A stretch of DNA of 64,000 bases from Streptomyces halstedii (GTDB lineage: Bacteria; Actinomycetota; Actinomycetes; Streptomycetales; Streptomycetaceae): assembly GCA_000720535.1 (NCBI GenBank), contig JOAZ01000002.1:248001-312000 (forward strand), in the 5' to 3' direction. How positions within the stretch are numbered: position 1 is the first letter of the stretch; the number at the start of each line of letters is the position of its first letter. This document shows, in pieces, positions 19,785-28,747 of the stretch. Made by a program: the position numbers and the translations under genes. Under the pieces are notes generated by a model. That model was not told where the DNA came from. It saw nothing but the letters and a program-made list of their open reading frames with translations, and made no database searches.

Positions 19785-20780
19785 TTGCGCCGCTACTTCG
19801 CCCGCAAACTACTCGTCTACGCACTGACCTTCGTCGTCGCCGTCACCGTCAACTGGATGATCCCGCGCTTCATGCCCGGCGACCCGGTGGCGGCCATGGT
19901 GGCACGGGCCCGCGTCTCGCAGCCCGAGGCCGCCGAGGCGATGCGCACCTACTACAACAACCTGTTCGGCTTCGACGAACCCCTGTGGCAGCAGTACCTG
20001 CACTTCTGGGGAGCGCTCCTCCAGGGCGACTTCGGGATCTCGATCTGGGTCTTCCCCACCCCCGTCGGTGACGTCCTGCTCGACGCGCTGCCGTACACCC
20101 TGGGGCTGATGATCCCGTCCGTGCTGCTCAGCTGGTTCGTGGGCAACTGGATCGGCGCGCTCTCCGCCCGCCGGAAGGTGCTGGACAACACCGTGCTGCC
20201 GGTCGGCTACGTGCTGACCGCGATGCCGTACATGTGGATCGCCGTGATCCTCGCCTGGGCGCTCGGCGGGCAGGCCGGGTGGTTCCCGCTGTCGGGCGGC
20301 TACAGCCTGGACATCCAGCCGGGGTGGAACACCGCCTTCGCGCTGGACGCCCTCCACCACTGGGTGCTCCCGTTCCTCTCCCTCTTCCTGGTCGCGCTCG
20401 GCGGCTGGGCGATCGGGATGCGCAACATGATCATCTACGAACTGGAGTCCGACTACTCCTCCTACCTGTCCGCCCTCGGCGCACCCCAGCGGCTCATCCG
20501 CCGCTACGCCTTCCGCAACGCCGTCCTGCCCCAGGTCACCGGGCTCGCGCTGCAACTGGGCGTGCTGGTCGCCGGAGCGCTCGTCACCGAGATCGTCTTC
20601 GCCTACCCGGGGCTCGGCTCACTGATCCTGGCGTCGATCCAGAACCAGGACTTCTTCCTGCTCCAGGGCGCGTTCCTGTTCATCGTCATCGGCGTACTGA
20701 TCGCCAACTTCCTCATCGACGTCGTGTACGTGGTCGTCGACCCCCGCACCCGTACGGGCATGGCAGGAGGCACGTCATGA
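19785..20780 (+). CDS. ABC importer permease (DppB/OppB type)
   Basis: A 331-residue inner-membrane permease with about six helices. The N-terminal RRYFARKLLVYALTF and MIPRFMPGDPVAAM are typical of DppB; the C-terminal coupling region includes ALGAPQRLIRRYAFRNAVLPQVTG. TTG 19785 is the likely start: GGGGG lies five bases upstream and the protein then begins at the conserved RRYFARK. A GTG 13 codons earlier would add a Pro-rich leader. The stop overlaps the next permease start by four bases. Confidence 0.88.
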   Translation: MRRYFARKLLVYALTFVVAVTVNWMIPRFMPGDPVAAMVARARVSQPEAAEAMRTYYNNLFGFDEPLWQQYLHFWGALLQGDFGISIWVFPTPVGDVLLDALPYTLGLMIPSVLLSWFVGNWIGALSARRKVLDNTVLPVGYVLTAMPYMWIAVILAWALGGQAGWFPLSGGYSLDIQPGWNTAFALDALHHWVLPFLSLFLVALGGWAIGMRNMIIYELESDYSSYLSALGAPQRLIRRYAFRNAVLPQVTGLALQLGVLVAGALVTEIVFAYPGLGSLILASIQNQDFFLLQGAFLFIVIGVLIANFLIDVVYVVVDPRTRTGMAGGTS

Positions 20781-21760
20781 GCACGCGGCCCGAACCGGCG
20801 CCGGAGCCCGCCGCGGCTCCTTCCACGCCTGCGGCCCCTTCCGAGCCCGCCGCTTCTTCCGCGCCCGCGGCCCCTTCCACGCCCGCGGCTTCTTCCGCCG
20901 CGCCCGCGGCCAAGCCCGGCGGCGAGTGGCTGCACTACGCGGTGCGCAACCCCAAGCTGCTCATCGGCTCCTTCCTCGTCGTCGTCCTGCTCGCGATCGG
21001 CCTGATCGGCCCGGTGCTGCTCGACAACGGCAACCCCAACGAGTACGTCGGCCCGCAGGCCGCCCCGCCCGACGGCACGTACTGGATGGGCACCACCACC
21101 TTCGGCCAGGACGTGTACGCGCAGTTCGTGCACGGGCTGCGCGCCACCTTCCTGGTCGGCGTCGTCGGCGGGGCGATCGCCGCCGTCATCGCCATGCTGG
21201 TCGGCTTCCTGGCCGGCTACCGGGGAGGCCTGGTCGACGAGGTCCTCACCATGCTCACCAACGTCGTCCTGGTGATCCCCGCCCTCGCCGTCCTGCTGAT
21301 CATCAACGCGTACATGGGGGTGCGCAGCGTCGCCGTACAGGGACTGTTCATCGGGCTCACCTCGTGGCCCTGGGCGGCGCGAGCCATCCGGGCGCAGACC
21401 TTCTCGCTGCGCACCCGGGAGTTCGTGGACCTGGCGCGGCTCAGCGGCAGCGGCACCTGGCGGATCGTCTTCCGCGAGATCGCGCCCAACATGAGCTCGT
21501 ACCTCTTCATGATGTTCATCCTGCTCTTCGGCGGCGCCATCCTCATCGCCTCCTCGCTGGACTTCATCGGGCTCGGCCCGACCGAGGGCGTCTCGCTCGG
21601 CCTGATGCTCCAGAGCGCCCAGCAGTGGAGCGCGCTCCAACTCGGCATGTGGTGGTGGTTCATCCCGCCGGGCGCCGGGATCACCGCGATCGTCGGGGCG
21701 CTCTACGTCGCCAACGTCGGCCTCGACGAGGTCTTCAACCCGAAGCTGAGGGAGTCCTGA
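20777..21760 (+). CDS. ABC importer permease (DppC/OppC type)
   Basis: A 327-residue permease. An unusual Ala/Pro/Ser repeat leader of about 45 residues (PAAAPSTPAAPSEPAAS...) is followed by the DppC body: WLHYAVRNPKLLIGSFLVV, DGTYWMGTTTFGQDVYAQFV and the coupling loop DLARLSGSGTWRIVFREIAPN. ATG 20777 is placed by the four-base overlap (ATGA) with the first permease and an AGGAGG site. The leader is probably cytoplasmic and disordered. Confidence 0.9.
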   Translation: MSTRPEPAPEPAAAPSTPAAPSEPAASSAPAAPSTPAASSAAPAAKPGGEWLHYAVRNPKLLIGSFLVVVLLAIGLIGPVLLDNGNPNEYVGPQAAPPDGTYWMGTTTFGQDVYAQFVHGLRATFLVGVVGGAIAAVIAMLVGFLAGYRGGLVDEVLTMLTNVVLVIPALAVLLIINAYMGVRSVAVQGLFIGLTSWPWAARAIRAQTFSLRTREFVDLARLSGSGTWRIVFREIAPNMSSYLFMMFILLFGGAILIASSLDFIGLGPTEGVSLGLMLQSAQQWSALQLGMWWWFIPPGAGITAIVGALYVANVGLDEVFNPKLRES

Positions 21761-21764
21761 GCAC

Positions 21765-22709
21765 ATGACCCTGACCGTCGACGACCTGCGGGTCCACTAC
21801 CGCACCCTGCGGGGCGAGGTCCGGGCCCTGGACGGCGTCAGCTTCGGCCTCGCGGACGGCGAGATCCTGGGCCTGGCGGGCGAGTCCGGCTGCGGCAAGA
21901 CCACGCTCGGCAAGTCCCTGATCCGGCTCGACGGCCGGATGCGGCACGCGGGCGGCACCGTCACCCTGGACGGCGACGAGCTGCCGCTCGCCGACGACCG
22001 CGCGATGAACGCCTACCGCTTCCACAAGATCTCGCTCGTCCCGCAGTACTCGATGAGCGCCCTCAACCCCACCCGGCGCGTCGGCCGCATGATCCGCGAA
22101 CTCCTCGCCTCGCGCGGGGTCAGCGTGGACACGGACGAACTGCGCCGCAGACTCGATCTGGTGGGCCTCGCCCCCGACGTCCTGGACCGCTATCCGATCG
22201 AGCTGTCCGGCGGCATGAAGCAGCGCACCGTCATGGTGATCTCCACGCTCCTGGACCCCTCCGTCCTCGTCGCGGACGAGGTCACCTCGGCCCTGGACGT
22301 CTCCAACCAGCAGGCCGTCGTCGGCGCCCTCACCGGGCTGCGCGACAAGGGCCTGGTCACCAGCATGATCTTCGTGACCCACGACCTCGGGCTGACCTCC
22401 CACATCGCCGACTCGATCATGGTGATGTACGCGGGCAAGCTCGCCGAGAAGGCGCCCACCACGGTGCTGACGACCGCACCGCGCCACCCGTACACCCGGA
22501 TGCTGATCGGCTCGCTGCCCCAGGTGGGCGCCCGGTACAAGGACAAGCCGCTCAGCGGCATCGAGGGCTCCCCGCCCTCCCTGCTGAACCCCCCGGCCGG
22601 CTGCCGCTTCCGCGACCGCTGTCCCCTCGCGGACGCGCGGTGCGCCGAGGAACCGCCCGCCGTCGAGGTCGCCCCCCGCCACACCGTCGCATGCTGGAAG
22701 GCGGCCTGA
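21765..22709 (+). CDS. ABC importer ATP-binding protein (DppD/OppD type)
   Basis: A 314-residue ATPase. Walker A is GESGCGKTT (about residue 40), the signature is ELSGGMKQRTVMVIS, Walker B is VLVADEVTSALDV and the H-loop is VTHDLGL. The C-terminal Cys-rich stretch (CRFRDRCPLADARC) is the OppD-family motif that often holds an iron-sulfur-like site. It overlaps the second ATPase start by one base. Confidence 0.93.
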   Translation: MTLTVDDLRVHYRTLRGEVRALDGVSFGLADGEILGLAGESGCGKTTLGKSLIRLDGRMRHAGGTVTLDGDELPLADDRAMNAYRFHKISLVPQYSMSALNPTRRVGRMIRELLASRGVSVDTDELRRRLDLVGLAPDVLDRYPIELSGGMKQRTVMVISTLLDPSVLVADEVTSALDVSNQQAVVGALTGLRDKGLVTSMIFVTHDLGLTSHIADSIMVMYAGKLAEKAPTTVLTTAPRHPYTRMLIGSLPQVGARYKDKPLSGIEGSPPSLLNPPAGCRFRDRCPLADARCAEEPPAVEVAPRHTVACWKAA

Positions 22710-23608
22710 TGCTCACCCTCGACCGTGTCACCAAGACCTTCCGGGCCGGTGCCTTCGGCGGCGGCTCCACCACCGCCGTGGACCGGGTCTCCTTCTCGGC
22801 GGCGCCCGGCGAACTCGTCTCACTCATCGGGGAGAGCGGCAGCGGCAAGTCCACCATCGGCCGCATGGTGCTCGGCCTCACCCCGGTCAGCTCCGGCAGC
22901 CTCACCCTGGACGGGGAGCGGGTCCGGCCCGGCAAGGACTTCTACCGCCGCGTCCAGGGCGTCTTCCAGGACCCCTTCAGCTGCTACAACCCGGTCTTCA
23001 AGGCCGACCGCGTCTTCGCCCTCGTCCGCCGCGCCTACCACCCGGGCGTCGGGGACACGGAATGGGCCGACCGCGTCGAACGGGCCGTACGGGACGTACG
23101 CCTGGACCCCGGCCAGGTGCTGGGCCGCTACCCGCACCAGCTCAGCGGCGGCCAGCTCCAACGCCTGCTGATCGCCCGTGCCCTCCTGCTCGATCCGCGC
23201 TTCCTGGTCGCCGACGAGATCACCAGCATGCTCGACGCCTCCACCCGCATCGATGTGCTGAACCTCCTCGCCGGCCTCAAGGACCGCGGCCTGGGCGTCC
23301 TCTACATCACCCACGACCTCTCGCTGGGCACCTATCTCGCCGAGCGGACCGTGGTGCTGCGCGGCGGCCGCGTCGTCGAACGCGGCGACACCCAGAAGGT
23401 GTTCGGCAACCCGCTGCACCCCTACACCCGTACGCTCCTGGCGGCCGTGCCCCGGATCGGCCGGCCCTGGACCGAGGCCGCCCCGGTGGACGCCTGCGCC
23501 TACCACGCGGGTGGGGCGGCCGGATCCGGGGAGGATCTGCACGAGACCGAACCGGACCACTTCGTCGCCTGCGCCCACCTCCCCGACTGCGGAAGGACCC
23601 GACCGTGA
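22709..23608 (+). CDS. ABC importer ATP-binding protein (DppF/OppF type)
   Basis: A 299-residue ATPase, partner of the preceding one. Walker A is GESGSGKST (about residue 44), the signature is LSGGQLQRLLIARA, Walker B is FLVADEITSMLD and the H-loop is ITHDLSLGT. ATG 22709 overlaps the previous stop (TGATG) and has GGAAGG seven bases upstream; an in-frame ATG six codons earlier is less likely. The C-terminus is Gly/Ala-rich and ends in CAHLPDCGRTRP. Confidence 0.9.
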   Translation: MLTLDRVTKTFRAGAFGGGSTTAVDRVSFSAAPGELVSLIGESGSGKSTIGRMVLGLTPVSSGSLTLDGERVRPGKDFYRRVQGVFQDPFSCYNPVFKADRVFALVRRAYHPGVGDTEWADRVERAVRDVRLDPGQVLGRYPHQLSGGQLQRLLIARALLLDPRFLVADEITSMLDASTRIDVLNLLAGLKDRGLGVLYITHDLSLGTYLAERTVVLRGGRVVERGDTQKVFGNPLHPYTRTLLAAVPRIGRPWTEAAPVDACAYHAGGAAGSGEDLHETEPDHFVACAHLPDCGRTRP

Positions 23609-26019
23609 GCCCGCGCCACCTCCCCCTGAACGACGGCTGGACCCTGACCGCCGACGGCCCCGTCCCCGTGGAGCTCCCCGCCGGAGGCATCCCGGCGACC
23701 GTGCCCGGCTGCGTCCACACCGACCTGCTGGCCGCCGGACTGATCGACGACCCCTACCTGGACGACAACGAGACGCGGCTCGGCTGGACCGGCCGCACCG
23801 ACTGGACCTACCGCACCGACTTCCACTGGTCCGAGGACGGACACACCTCTACCGACCTGTGCTTCGACGGGCTCGACACCGTCGCCACCGTCCTGCTCAA
23901 CGGCACGGAGGTCGGCTCCACCGCCAACCAGCACCGGAGCTACCGCTTCCCGGTCCGCCCGCTGCTCCGCGAGGGTGCCAACACCCTCCAGGTCCGCTTC
24001 ACCGCGCCGTACACCTACGCCGAGGCGCTGCGCGAGAAGCTGGGCGACCGGCCGGGCGCGTACGCCGAGCCGTACGCGTTCATCCGCAAGATGGCGTGCA
24101 ACTTCGGCTGGGACTGGGGCCCGACGCTGGTCACCTCCGGCATCCGGCGCCCGGTCGCCCTGGAGTCCTGGACCGGCCACCGCATCGCCGCCGTCACGGT
24201 GCTGGGCGACCTCGACGACGCCGGGGTGCCGCGCCTGTCCGTCACCCTGGACGTGGAACGCGACGGCGCCGCGCCGGTGTCGGGCTCGGTCGGGGTGGTC
24301 GGCGCTGGCGTCGTCTTCATCGCCTCCGAGGACGAGGACCGGCTCTCGTTCACCCTCCAGGTTCCCGACGCCGAGCCCTGGTGGCCGCACAGCCACGGCG
24401 CACAGCCGTTGTACGACGTCACGGTCCGCCTCGGCGAGGACACCTGGAACGGCAGGACCGGCTTCCGGGGCGTCACCCTGGAGCGTGAGGCGTTCCGTGT
24501 CTCCGTCAACGGCGAGCCGGTCTTCGTACGCGGGGTGAACTGGATCCCCGACGACTGCTTCCCCACCCGGCTCACCCGGCAGCGGATCTCCGACCGGCTG
24601 GACCAGGCGGTCGCCGCCCACGTCAACCTGGTCCGGGTCTGGGGCGGCGGGCTCTACGAGAGCGACGACTTCTACGAACTGTGCGACGAGAAGGGGCTGT
24701 TGGTCTGGCAGGACTTCCCGTTCGCCTGCGCCGCCTATCCGGAGGAGCAGCCGCTGTACGACGAGGTGGCCGCCGAGGTCCGGGAGAATCTGGTCCGGCT
24801 CTCCCCGCACCCCTCGCTGGTCCTGTGGTGCGGCAACAACGAGAACCTGGAGGGTCACGCCGACTGGGGCTGGCAGGAGCGGCTGGACGGCCGCACCTGG
24901 GGATACGGCTACTACCACGACCTGCTGCCCGCCCTGTGCGCCGAGATCGACCCCACCCGCCCCTACTGGCCGGGCTCCCCTTACTCCGGCTCTCCCGAAC
25001 TGCCCCCGCAGGACCCGTCCCGGGGCACCGTCCACCTCTGGGACGTGTGGAACCGGGTGGACTACCGCCACTACGCCGACACCGCCCACCGCTTCGTCGC
25101 GGAGTTCGGCTTCCAGGGGCCGCCCGCGTACGCCACCCTGCGCCGCGCCGTCAGCGGCCCGCTGTCCCCGGAGTCGCCGCTGGTCGCCCACCACCAGAAG
25201 GCCGAGGGTGGCGACGCCAAGCTGCTGCGCGGCCTGGGCGACCACCTCCGGCAGCCGCGGCCGGGGGACTTCGACGACTGGCACTGGCTCACCCAGCTCA
25301 ACCAGGCCCGCGCCGTGGCCTTCGGCATCCGCCACTTCCGCTCGCACACCCCGTACTGCATGGGGTCGATCGTCTGGCAGCTCAACGACTGCTGGCCGGT
25401 CATCTCCTGGGCGGCGGTGGACGGCGACGGCCGCCGCAAGCCCCTGTGGTACGCGCTGCGCCAGGTGTACGCGGACCGGCTGATGGCCGTACGCGACGGC
25501 TCCCTCCATCTGGTCAACGACGCGGCCGGCCCCTGGGAGGGCACCCTGCGGCTGACCCGGCGCGGCCTGGACGGCACGGTGCTGGCCGAGGAGGAGACCG
25601 TGGTCTCCACGGCACCCCGCGACGTCACCCGCATCCCCCTGCCCGCGTCCCTCGCCACCCCGGAGGACGGCACCCGCGAGGTGCTGGTGGCCGAACTGGA
25701 CGGCGTGCGGGCGGTGGAGTTCTACGAGGAGGACACCCGACTCGCGCTGCCGGAGGCCCGGTACGATGTCTCCGTCGTCGCCCAGGGTGACGATCCGGGC
25801 GCCGGCTACCGGGTGACGGTGACCGCGCGGACGCTGCTGCGGGACCTCGCGCTCTTCCCCGACCGGCTGGACGGGGCGGCGGAGGTGGACGACATGCTCG
25901 TCACGCTGCTGCCCGGGGAGAGCGCCGTCTTCCACGTCACGGGGGCGGTTCTGGAGGACCCGGACGCGCTGGGAAGGGCGCCCGTCCTGCGGTGCGTCAA
26001 CGACGTCGTCGGCCCGTGA
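23605..26019 (+). CDS. Beta-mannosidase, glycoside hydrolase family 2
   Basis: An 804-residue retaining exo-glycosidase that should remove terminal beta-mannose from imported oligosaccharides. The N-terminal sugar-binding domain contains FDGLDTVATVLLNG and MACNFGWDWGP, the latter typical of beta-mannosidases. In the barrel domain, the acid/base Glu is in LWCGNNENLEG (about residue 413) and the nucleophile is in RFVAEFGFQGPP (about residue 500). There is no signal peptide, so it acts in the cytosol after uptake by the upstream transporter. GTG 23605 overlaps the ATPase stop and follows GGAAGGA. Confidence 0.92.
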   Translation: MSPRHLPLNDGWTLTADGPVPVELPAGGIPATVPGCVHTDLLAAGLIDDPYLDDNETRLGWTGRTDWTYRTDFHWSEDGHTSTDLCFDGLDTVATVLLNGTEVGSTANQHRSYRFPVRPLLREGANTLQVRFTAPYTYAEALREKLGDRPGAYAEPYAFIRKMACNFGWDWGPTLVTSGIRRPVALESWTGHRIAAVTVLGDLDDAGVPRLSVTLDVERDGAAPVSGSVGVVGAGVVFIASEDEDRLSFTLQVPDAEPWWPHSHGAQPLYDVTVRLGEDTWNGRTGFRGVTLEREAFRVSVNGEPVFVRGVNWIPDDCFPTRLTRQRISDRLDQAVAAHVNLVRVWGGGLYESDDFYELCDEKGLLVWQDFPFACAAYPEEQPLYDEVAAEVRENLVRLSPHPSLVLWCGNNENLEGHADWGWQERLDGRTWGYGYYHDLLPALCAEIDPTRPYWPGSPYSGSPELPPQDPSRGTVHLWDVWNRVDYRHYADTAHRFVAEFGFQGPPAYATLRRAVSGPLSPESPLVAHHQKAEGGDAKLLRGLGDHLRQPRPGDFDDWHWLTQLNQARAVAFGIRHFRSHTPYCMGSIVWQLNDCWPVISWAAVDGDGRRKPLWYALRQVYADRLMAVRDGSLHLVNDAAGPWEGTLRLTRRGLDGTVLAEEETVVSTAPRDVTRIPLPASLATPEDGTREVLVAELDGVRAVEFYEEDTRLALPEARYDVSVVAQGDDPGAGYRVTVTARTLLRDLALFPDRLDGAAEVDDMLVTLLPGESAVFHVTGAVLEDPDALGRAPVLRCVNDVVGP

Positions 26020-26209
26020 GGTGGCGTGGCCCGGCGAACGGTGGCCCGGCCCTGGCGAATGCACCGTACGGGTGCGGCGACTTTACGTCATTCCCCTTTG
26101 CCATGGTTCGTGACCGCCGACCCGCCCGGGCATGTGGTGATGCGTCGGCCGGTGTCTGACGACCCCTCACATGGTCAATAAAATAAGACAACATCGAGGG
26201 TGTGCCCGT

Positions 26210-26237
26210 CTGACGGTGCGCCAGCCCCGGATAGGGT
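26210..26237 (+). promoter_or_regulatory. Likely promoter of the bldA tRNA gene
   Basis: CTGACG (26210-26215), a 16-base spacer and TAGGGT (26232-26237) lie 29 bases before the tRNA. This would give a leader of about 23 bases to be trimmed by RNase P. Confidence 0.5.
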
Positions 26238-26266
26238 CATGTGCCAACGCGGTGCCGCGCGCCCAC

Positions 26267-26350
26267 GCCCGGGTGGTGGAATGCAGACACGGCGAGCTTA
26301 AACCTCGCTGCCTCCTCGGGGGCGTGCCGGTTCGAGTCCGGCTCCGGGCA
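26267..26350 (+). tRNA. bldA: tRNA-Leu (anticodon UAA), bldA
   Basis: An 84-base class II tRNA folds cleanly. The acceptor GCCCGGG pairs with TCCGGGC (one G-U), the anticodon stem GCGAG/CTCGC closes loop CTTAAAC, the long variable arm contains GCCT...GGGC, and the T-arm is GCCGG-TTCGAGT-CCGGC; CCA is not encoded. The anticodon TAA reads the UUA codon. In Streptomyces a single gene, bldA, supplies this tRNA and controls development and antibiotic genes that carry TTA codons. The tRNA is intact, although its 3' end is an integration site (copies at 34515 and 36771). Confidence 0.95.
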
Positions 26351-26351
26351 C
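26327..26351 (+). repeat. attL-like copy in the bldA 3' end
   Basis: This is the T-arm and acceptor 3' strand of the tRNA. It is the reference for two downstream copies. Confidence 0.85.
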
Positions 26352-26452
26352 ATCTCCCTACGGGGCGCTGACCTGCTGGAGCGGCCTGTTCTGGCCGTCC
26401 TTCTTTCGTGGTGTGGGTGCACGGTGGGTGCACCGCTATCTACCGTCGACTC

Positions 26453-26735
26453 ATGGCATACGTCGCACCGCGCGAGAACAAACGCGGCGAAATCATGAGC
26501 TACCAGGTCAAATAGCGCCTGGAGGGCTCCCGTGACGGGGACCCGCAGAACGAGCGCTTCGATGACGAGGGCTCGGCGGAGGTCTTCAAGCAGGCCGTGG
26601 ACGACGCGGTCAGCAGTGGCCCGCCGGGTGGATCAGGGGGAAGGGTTACGTCACTACGCTCAGTAACGACGGAGTGACCGGTGACGAGAAGTGCCGGATG
26701 CGGGTGTACGGGCGGAAGAGCGTCGAGGACCGGTC
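26453..26735 (+). pseudogene. Tyrosine-integrase N-terminal remnant
   Basis: The reading MAYVAPRENKRGEIMSYQVK stops at TAG (26513-26515, codon 21), continues in frame as RLEGSRDGDPQNERFDDEGS and EVFKQAVDDA, then shifts near 26609 to read QQWPAGWIRGKGYV and on to KCRMRVYGRKSVEDR. This is the N-terminal arm-binding region of actinobacterial phage-type integrases. The core and catalytic domains are gone. A nonsense codon, a frameshift and a large 3' deletion make it non-functional. It lies about 100 bases after the tRNA, in the orientation typical of tRNA-integrating elements. Confidence 0.78.
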
Positions 26736-26935
26736 TCCGGCTCGGGCCACAGGGAACGGATGTCTCGGTTGACGTCGTCGGCAGTACGCAGCGGGCCGGG
26801 AGGCCGGGGCTGGTGGGGCATGAGCGCAACGGTACGAGACGGGTGTGACAGCCCCGCCCGCATGCCCCGGGAGTCCACCGGGGGCAGGCGGGCGGTCTCC
26901 GTCGACGGGGCTTCCACCTGACTACGATTCTGCCC

Positions 26936-27259
26936 ATGACTGAATACGTGCAGGTATCCACGGCCACCCAGACGCGGGAAGAGGCTGTTGCCCTGGCAGG
27001 ACCGGCGGTCGAGCAGCGGCTCGCCGCCGGTGCTCAGATCGTCGGGCCGGTCACCAGCGTGTTCTGGCACCTCGGGCAGTACGGCACCGGCACGGAGTGG
27101 CAGCTGCTGCTTAAGACCACGGCGGCCCGGTACCCGCAGCTGGAGGCGTACCTCGTCGAGCATCACCCGTGGGACAACCCGGAGGTCTGCGCGGTGCCTG
27201 TCGTGATGGGTGCTGACCGCTGCATGCAGTGGATCAAGGCCTCCGTGGACGGGGCCTAG
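26936..27259 (+). CDS. cutA: CutA1 family protein
   Basis: A 107-residue protein of the CutA1 (divalent cation tolerance) family, small trimeric proteins whose exact role is debated. Seen: YVQVSTATQTREEA, VEQRLAAGAQIVGPVTSVFWH, WQLLLKTTAARYPQLEAYLVEHHPWDNPEV and the terminal CMQWI. The motif HHPWDNPEV is the family's end-sheet signature. TACGAT lies nine bases before ATG 26936 and no Shine-Dalgarno is visible, so the mRNA may be leaderless. Its stop overlaps the convergent XRE gene by four bases. It appears to be element cargo. Confidence 0.88.
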   Translation: MTEYVQVSTATQTREEAVALAGPAVEQRLAAGAQIVGPVTSVFWHLGQYGTGTEWQLLLKTTAARYPQLEAYLVEHHPWDNPEVCAVPVVMGADRCMQWIKASVDGA

Positions 27260-28569
27260 GCCTGCGCTTGCTCCAGGACCTGGCGGACCTCGCTGCTGTC
27301 CGCGTGGCCGCGTAGACGGTCGAGGAGCGGGATGAGCCGCTGCCGGGGCCGGATGGACGCCACGCCCGTAGCGAGCTGGAGGGCTCGGCCGGTGGTCACG
27401 GCTGCGGCCTCCACCTCGCCGGCGGTGAGGTAGGCGTCGGCGAGCCAGGAGAGGTAGAGGGCTTTGTCGCGGGCGTGGTCGTCGGTGAACCCGCTGAGCG
27501 CAGCGGTGAGGACTGGGACGGCGCGCAGGGGCCGACGGAGCTCGGTCCAGCAGCGGCCGGTCATGATGTCCAGCTCGGTGTGGTCGACCCAGGCCGACCA
27601 GTCCGGCTGCGGCTCGCCGTCCGGTGCCTCCTCAAGGGCCTGACGGGCTGCGGTGAGAGCTCTCTCCGTGCCGACGGCCTGGCCGTCGACGGCGCACGCC
27701 CAGGCCAGCCGCTCGTAGAGGAGGGCCTGCACGGTGGACGGTGTCCGTGCGGTGATGGTGGCACAGGAGTCCTGGGCGAACGTCACGGCGGTGCGCCGGT
27801 CGTCTGAGATCGTCTTGTAGGCCAGGAAGGCCAGGCTGTTGCCGTAGAGGTCGGCGTCCTGTGCGTCCTGTGCGGCGGTGCGGCTCTCCTCGTAGAGGAC
27901 CACGGCTTCGCGTGGGCGGCCGCCGTCGAACGCTGCCCATCCGGCCTGCTGCGCGTGCTCGGCGAGGAGCCCGGTGAGCTGGCGGCGGGTGCCGCCGGTG
28001 AAACTGCTCTGCCGCAGGAGGCGCTTGGTGTGCTGGACCTCGCCGAGGTACACGCGGTAGGTGTCGCCTCCGCCGAGGACGTCGTCCAGGCGCCGGAGGC
28101 GGGCGGTGCGTTCCCGGAGGCGGTCTACGTGCGCGTCGGTGATGCGGGTAGGTGCCTCCGGCCGGTGGAGGGCCGGGAGGGCGGCGGCGAGGCCGGCGGT
28201 GGTGGCGGCCTGGAGGACAGTACGGCGTCGCATGTTGGGGGGTCCGATCTCTGCGTGGGGTGTTCCAGCAGGAGCGGTGCCGGCCTCCCACGGGCGGGGA
28301 GCGAGACCGACCAGGTGCCCGGGCACGCGCAGGGCGTCCGCGATCTGCACAATCTTCTCGAACGACGTAATGCGGCCCTGTCCCCGTGAGAGTGTCCCGA
28401 CCCGTTCCGGTTTGATGTCGCACTCCGCGGCGATCCTTGAGTGGCTGATCCCGGCCCGCTCGCGCGCGATCCGGAACACCACCCCGAAGTCGTGTGTGGC
28501 CAGAGCGCGTTGTACGTCGTCGTGGTCGAGGAGGTTACGTGGAAGGGCCGTGGGTGGCTGATAGGTCAT
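27256..28569 (-). CDS. XRE-type helix-turn-helix regulator with TPR-like C-terminus
   Basis: A 437-residue protein. The N-terminal HTH (about residues 25-85) includes FRIARERAGISHSRIAAEC and GRITSFEKIVQIADAL. A Tat-like RRRTVLQAATTAGLAAALPAL segment then joins to an all-helical C-terminal region (HAQQAGWAAFDGGRPREAV, LAWACAVDGQAVGTERAL, YLSWLADAYLTAGEVEAA), the tetratricopeptide style seen in many Streptomyces regulators. ATG 28569 has AGGAGG eight bases upstream; a GTG three codons earlier is less likely. It is divergent from the next gene, and a dyad at 28657-28674 in the spacer may be its target. Confidence 0.85.
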   Translation of the reverse strand: MTYQPPTALPRNLLDHDDVQRALATHDFGVVFRIARERAGISHSRIAAECDIKPERVGTLSRGQGRITSFEKIVQIADALRVPGHLVGLAPRPWEAGTAPAGTPHAEIGPPNMRRRTVLQAATTAGLAAALPALHRPEAPTRITDAHVDRLRERTARLRRLDDVLGGGDTYRVYLGEVQHTKRLLRQSSFTGGTRRQLTGLLAEHAQQAGWAAFDGGRPREAVVLYEESRTAAQDAQDADLYGNSLAFLAYKTISDDRRTAVTFAQDSCATITARTPSTVQALLYERLAWACAVDGQAVGTERALTAARQALEEAPDGEPQPDWSAWVDHTELDIMTGRCWTELRRPLRAVPVLTAALSGFTDDHARDKALYLSWLADAYLTAGEVEAAAVTTGRALQLATGVASIRPRQRLIPLLDRLRGHADSSEVRQVLEQAQA

Positions 28570-28656
28570 GCGGCACACCTCCTGCTGACGCGAGTGTGCG
28601 CGGTGGGCAGTTCCCGGCGCTTACCCATCATGGGGATACCCCGCCCTGGGAGGCAG

Positions 28657-28674
28657 GGAGTTTGCAGGAACTCC
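28657..28674. promoter_or_regulatory. Possible operator in the regulator/cargo spacer
   Basis: GGAGTT and AACTCC (6 bp each) are separated by six bases, with the wider sequence GGAGTTTGCAGGAACTCC. It lies between divergent genes. Candidate only. Confidence 0.35.
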
Positions 28675-28747
28675 ACTCTCAGACTTCAAGGCCCCGGGCG
28701 CGGTTGTGTCCGCTCTCCCGGGGCGTGACGACTGATGAGGAGTCGCC

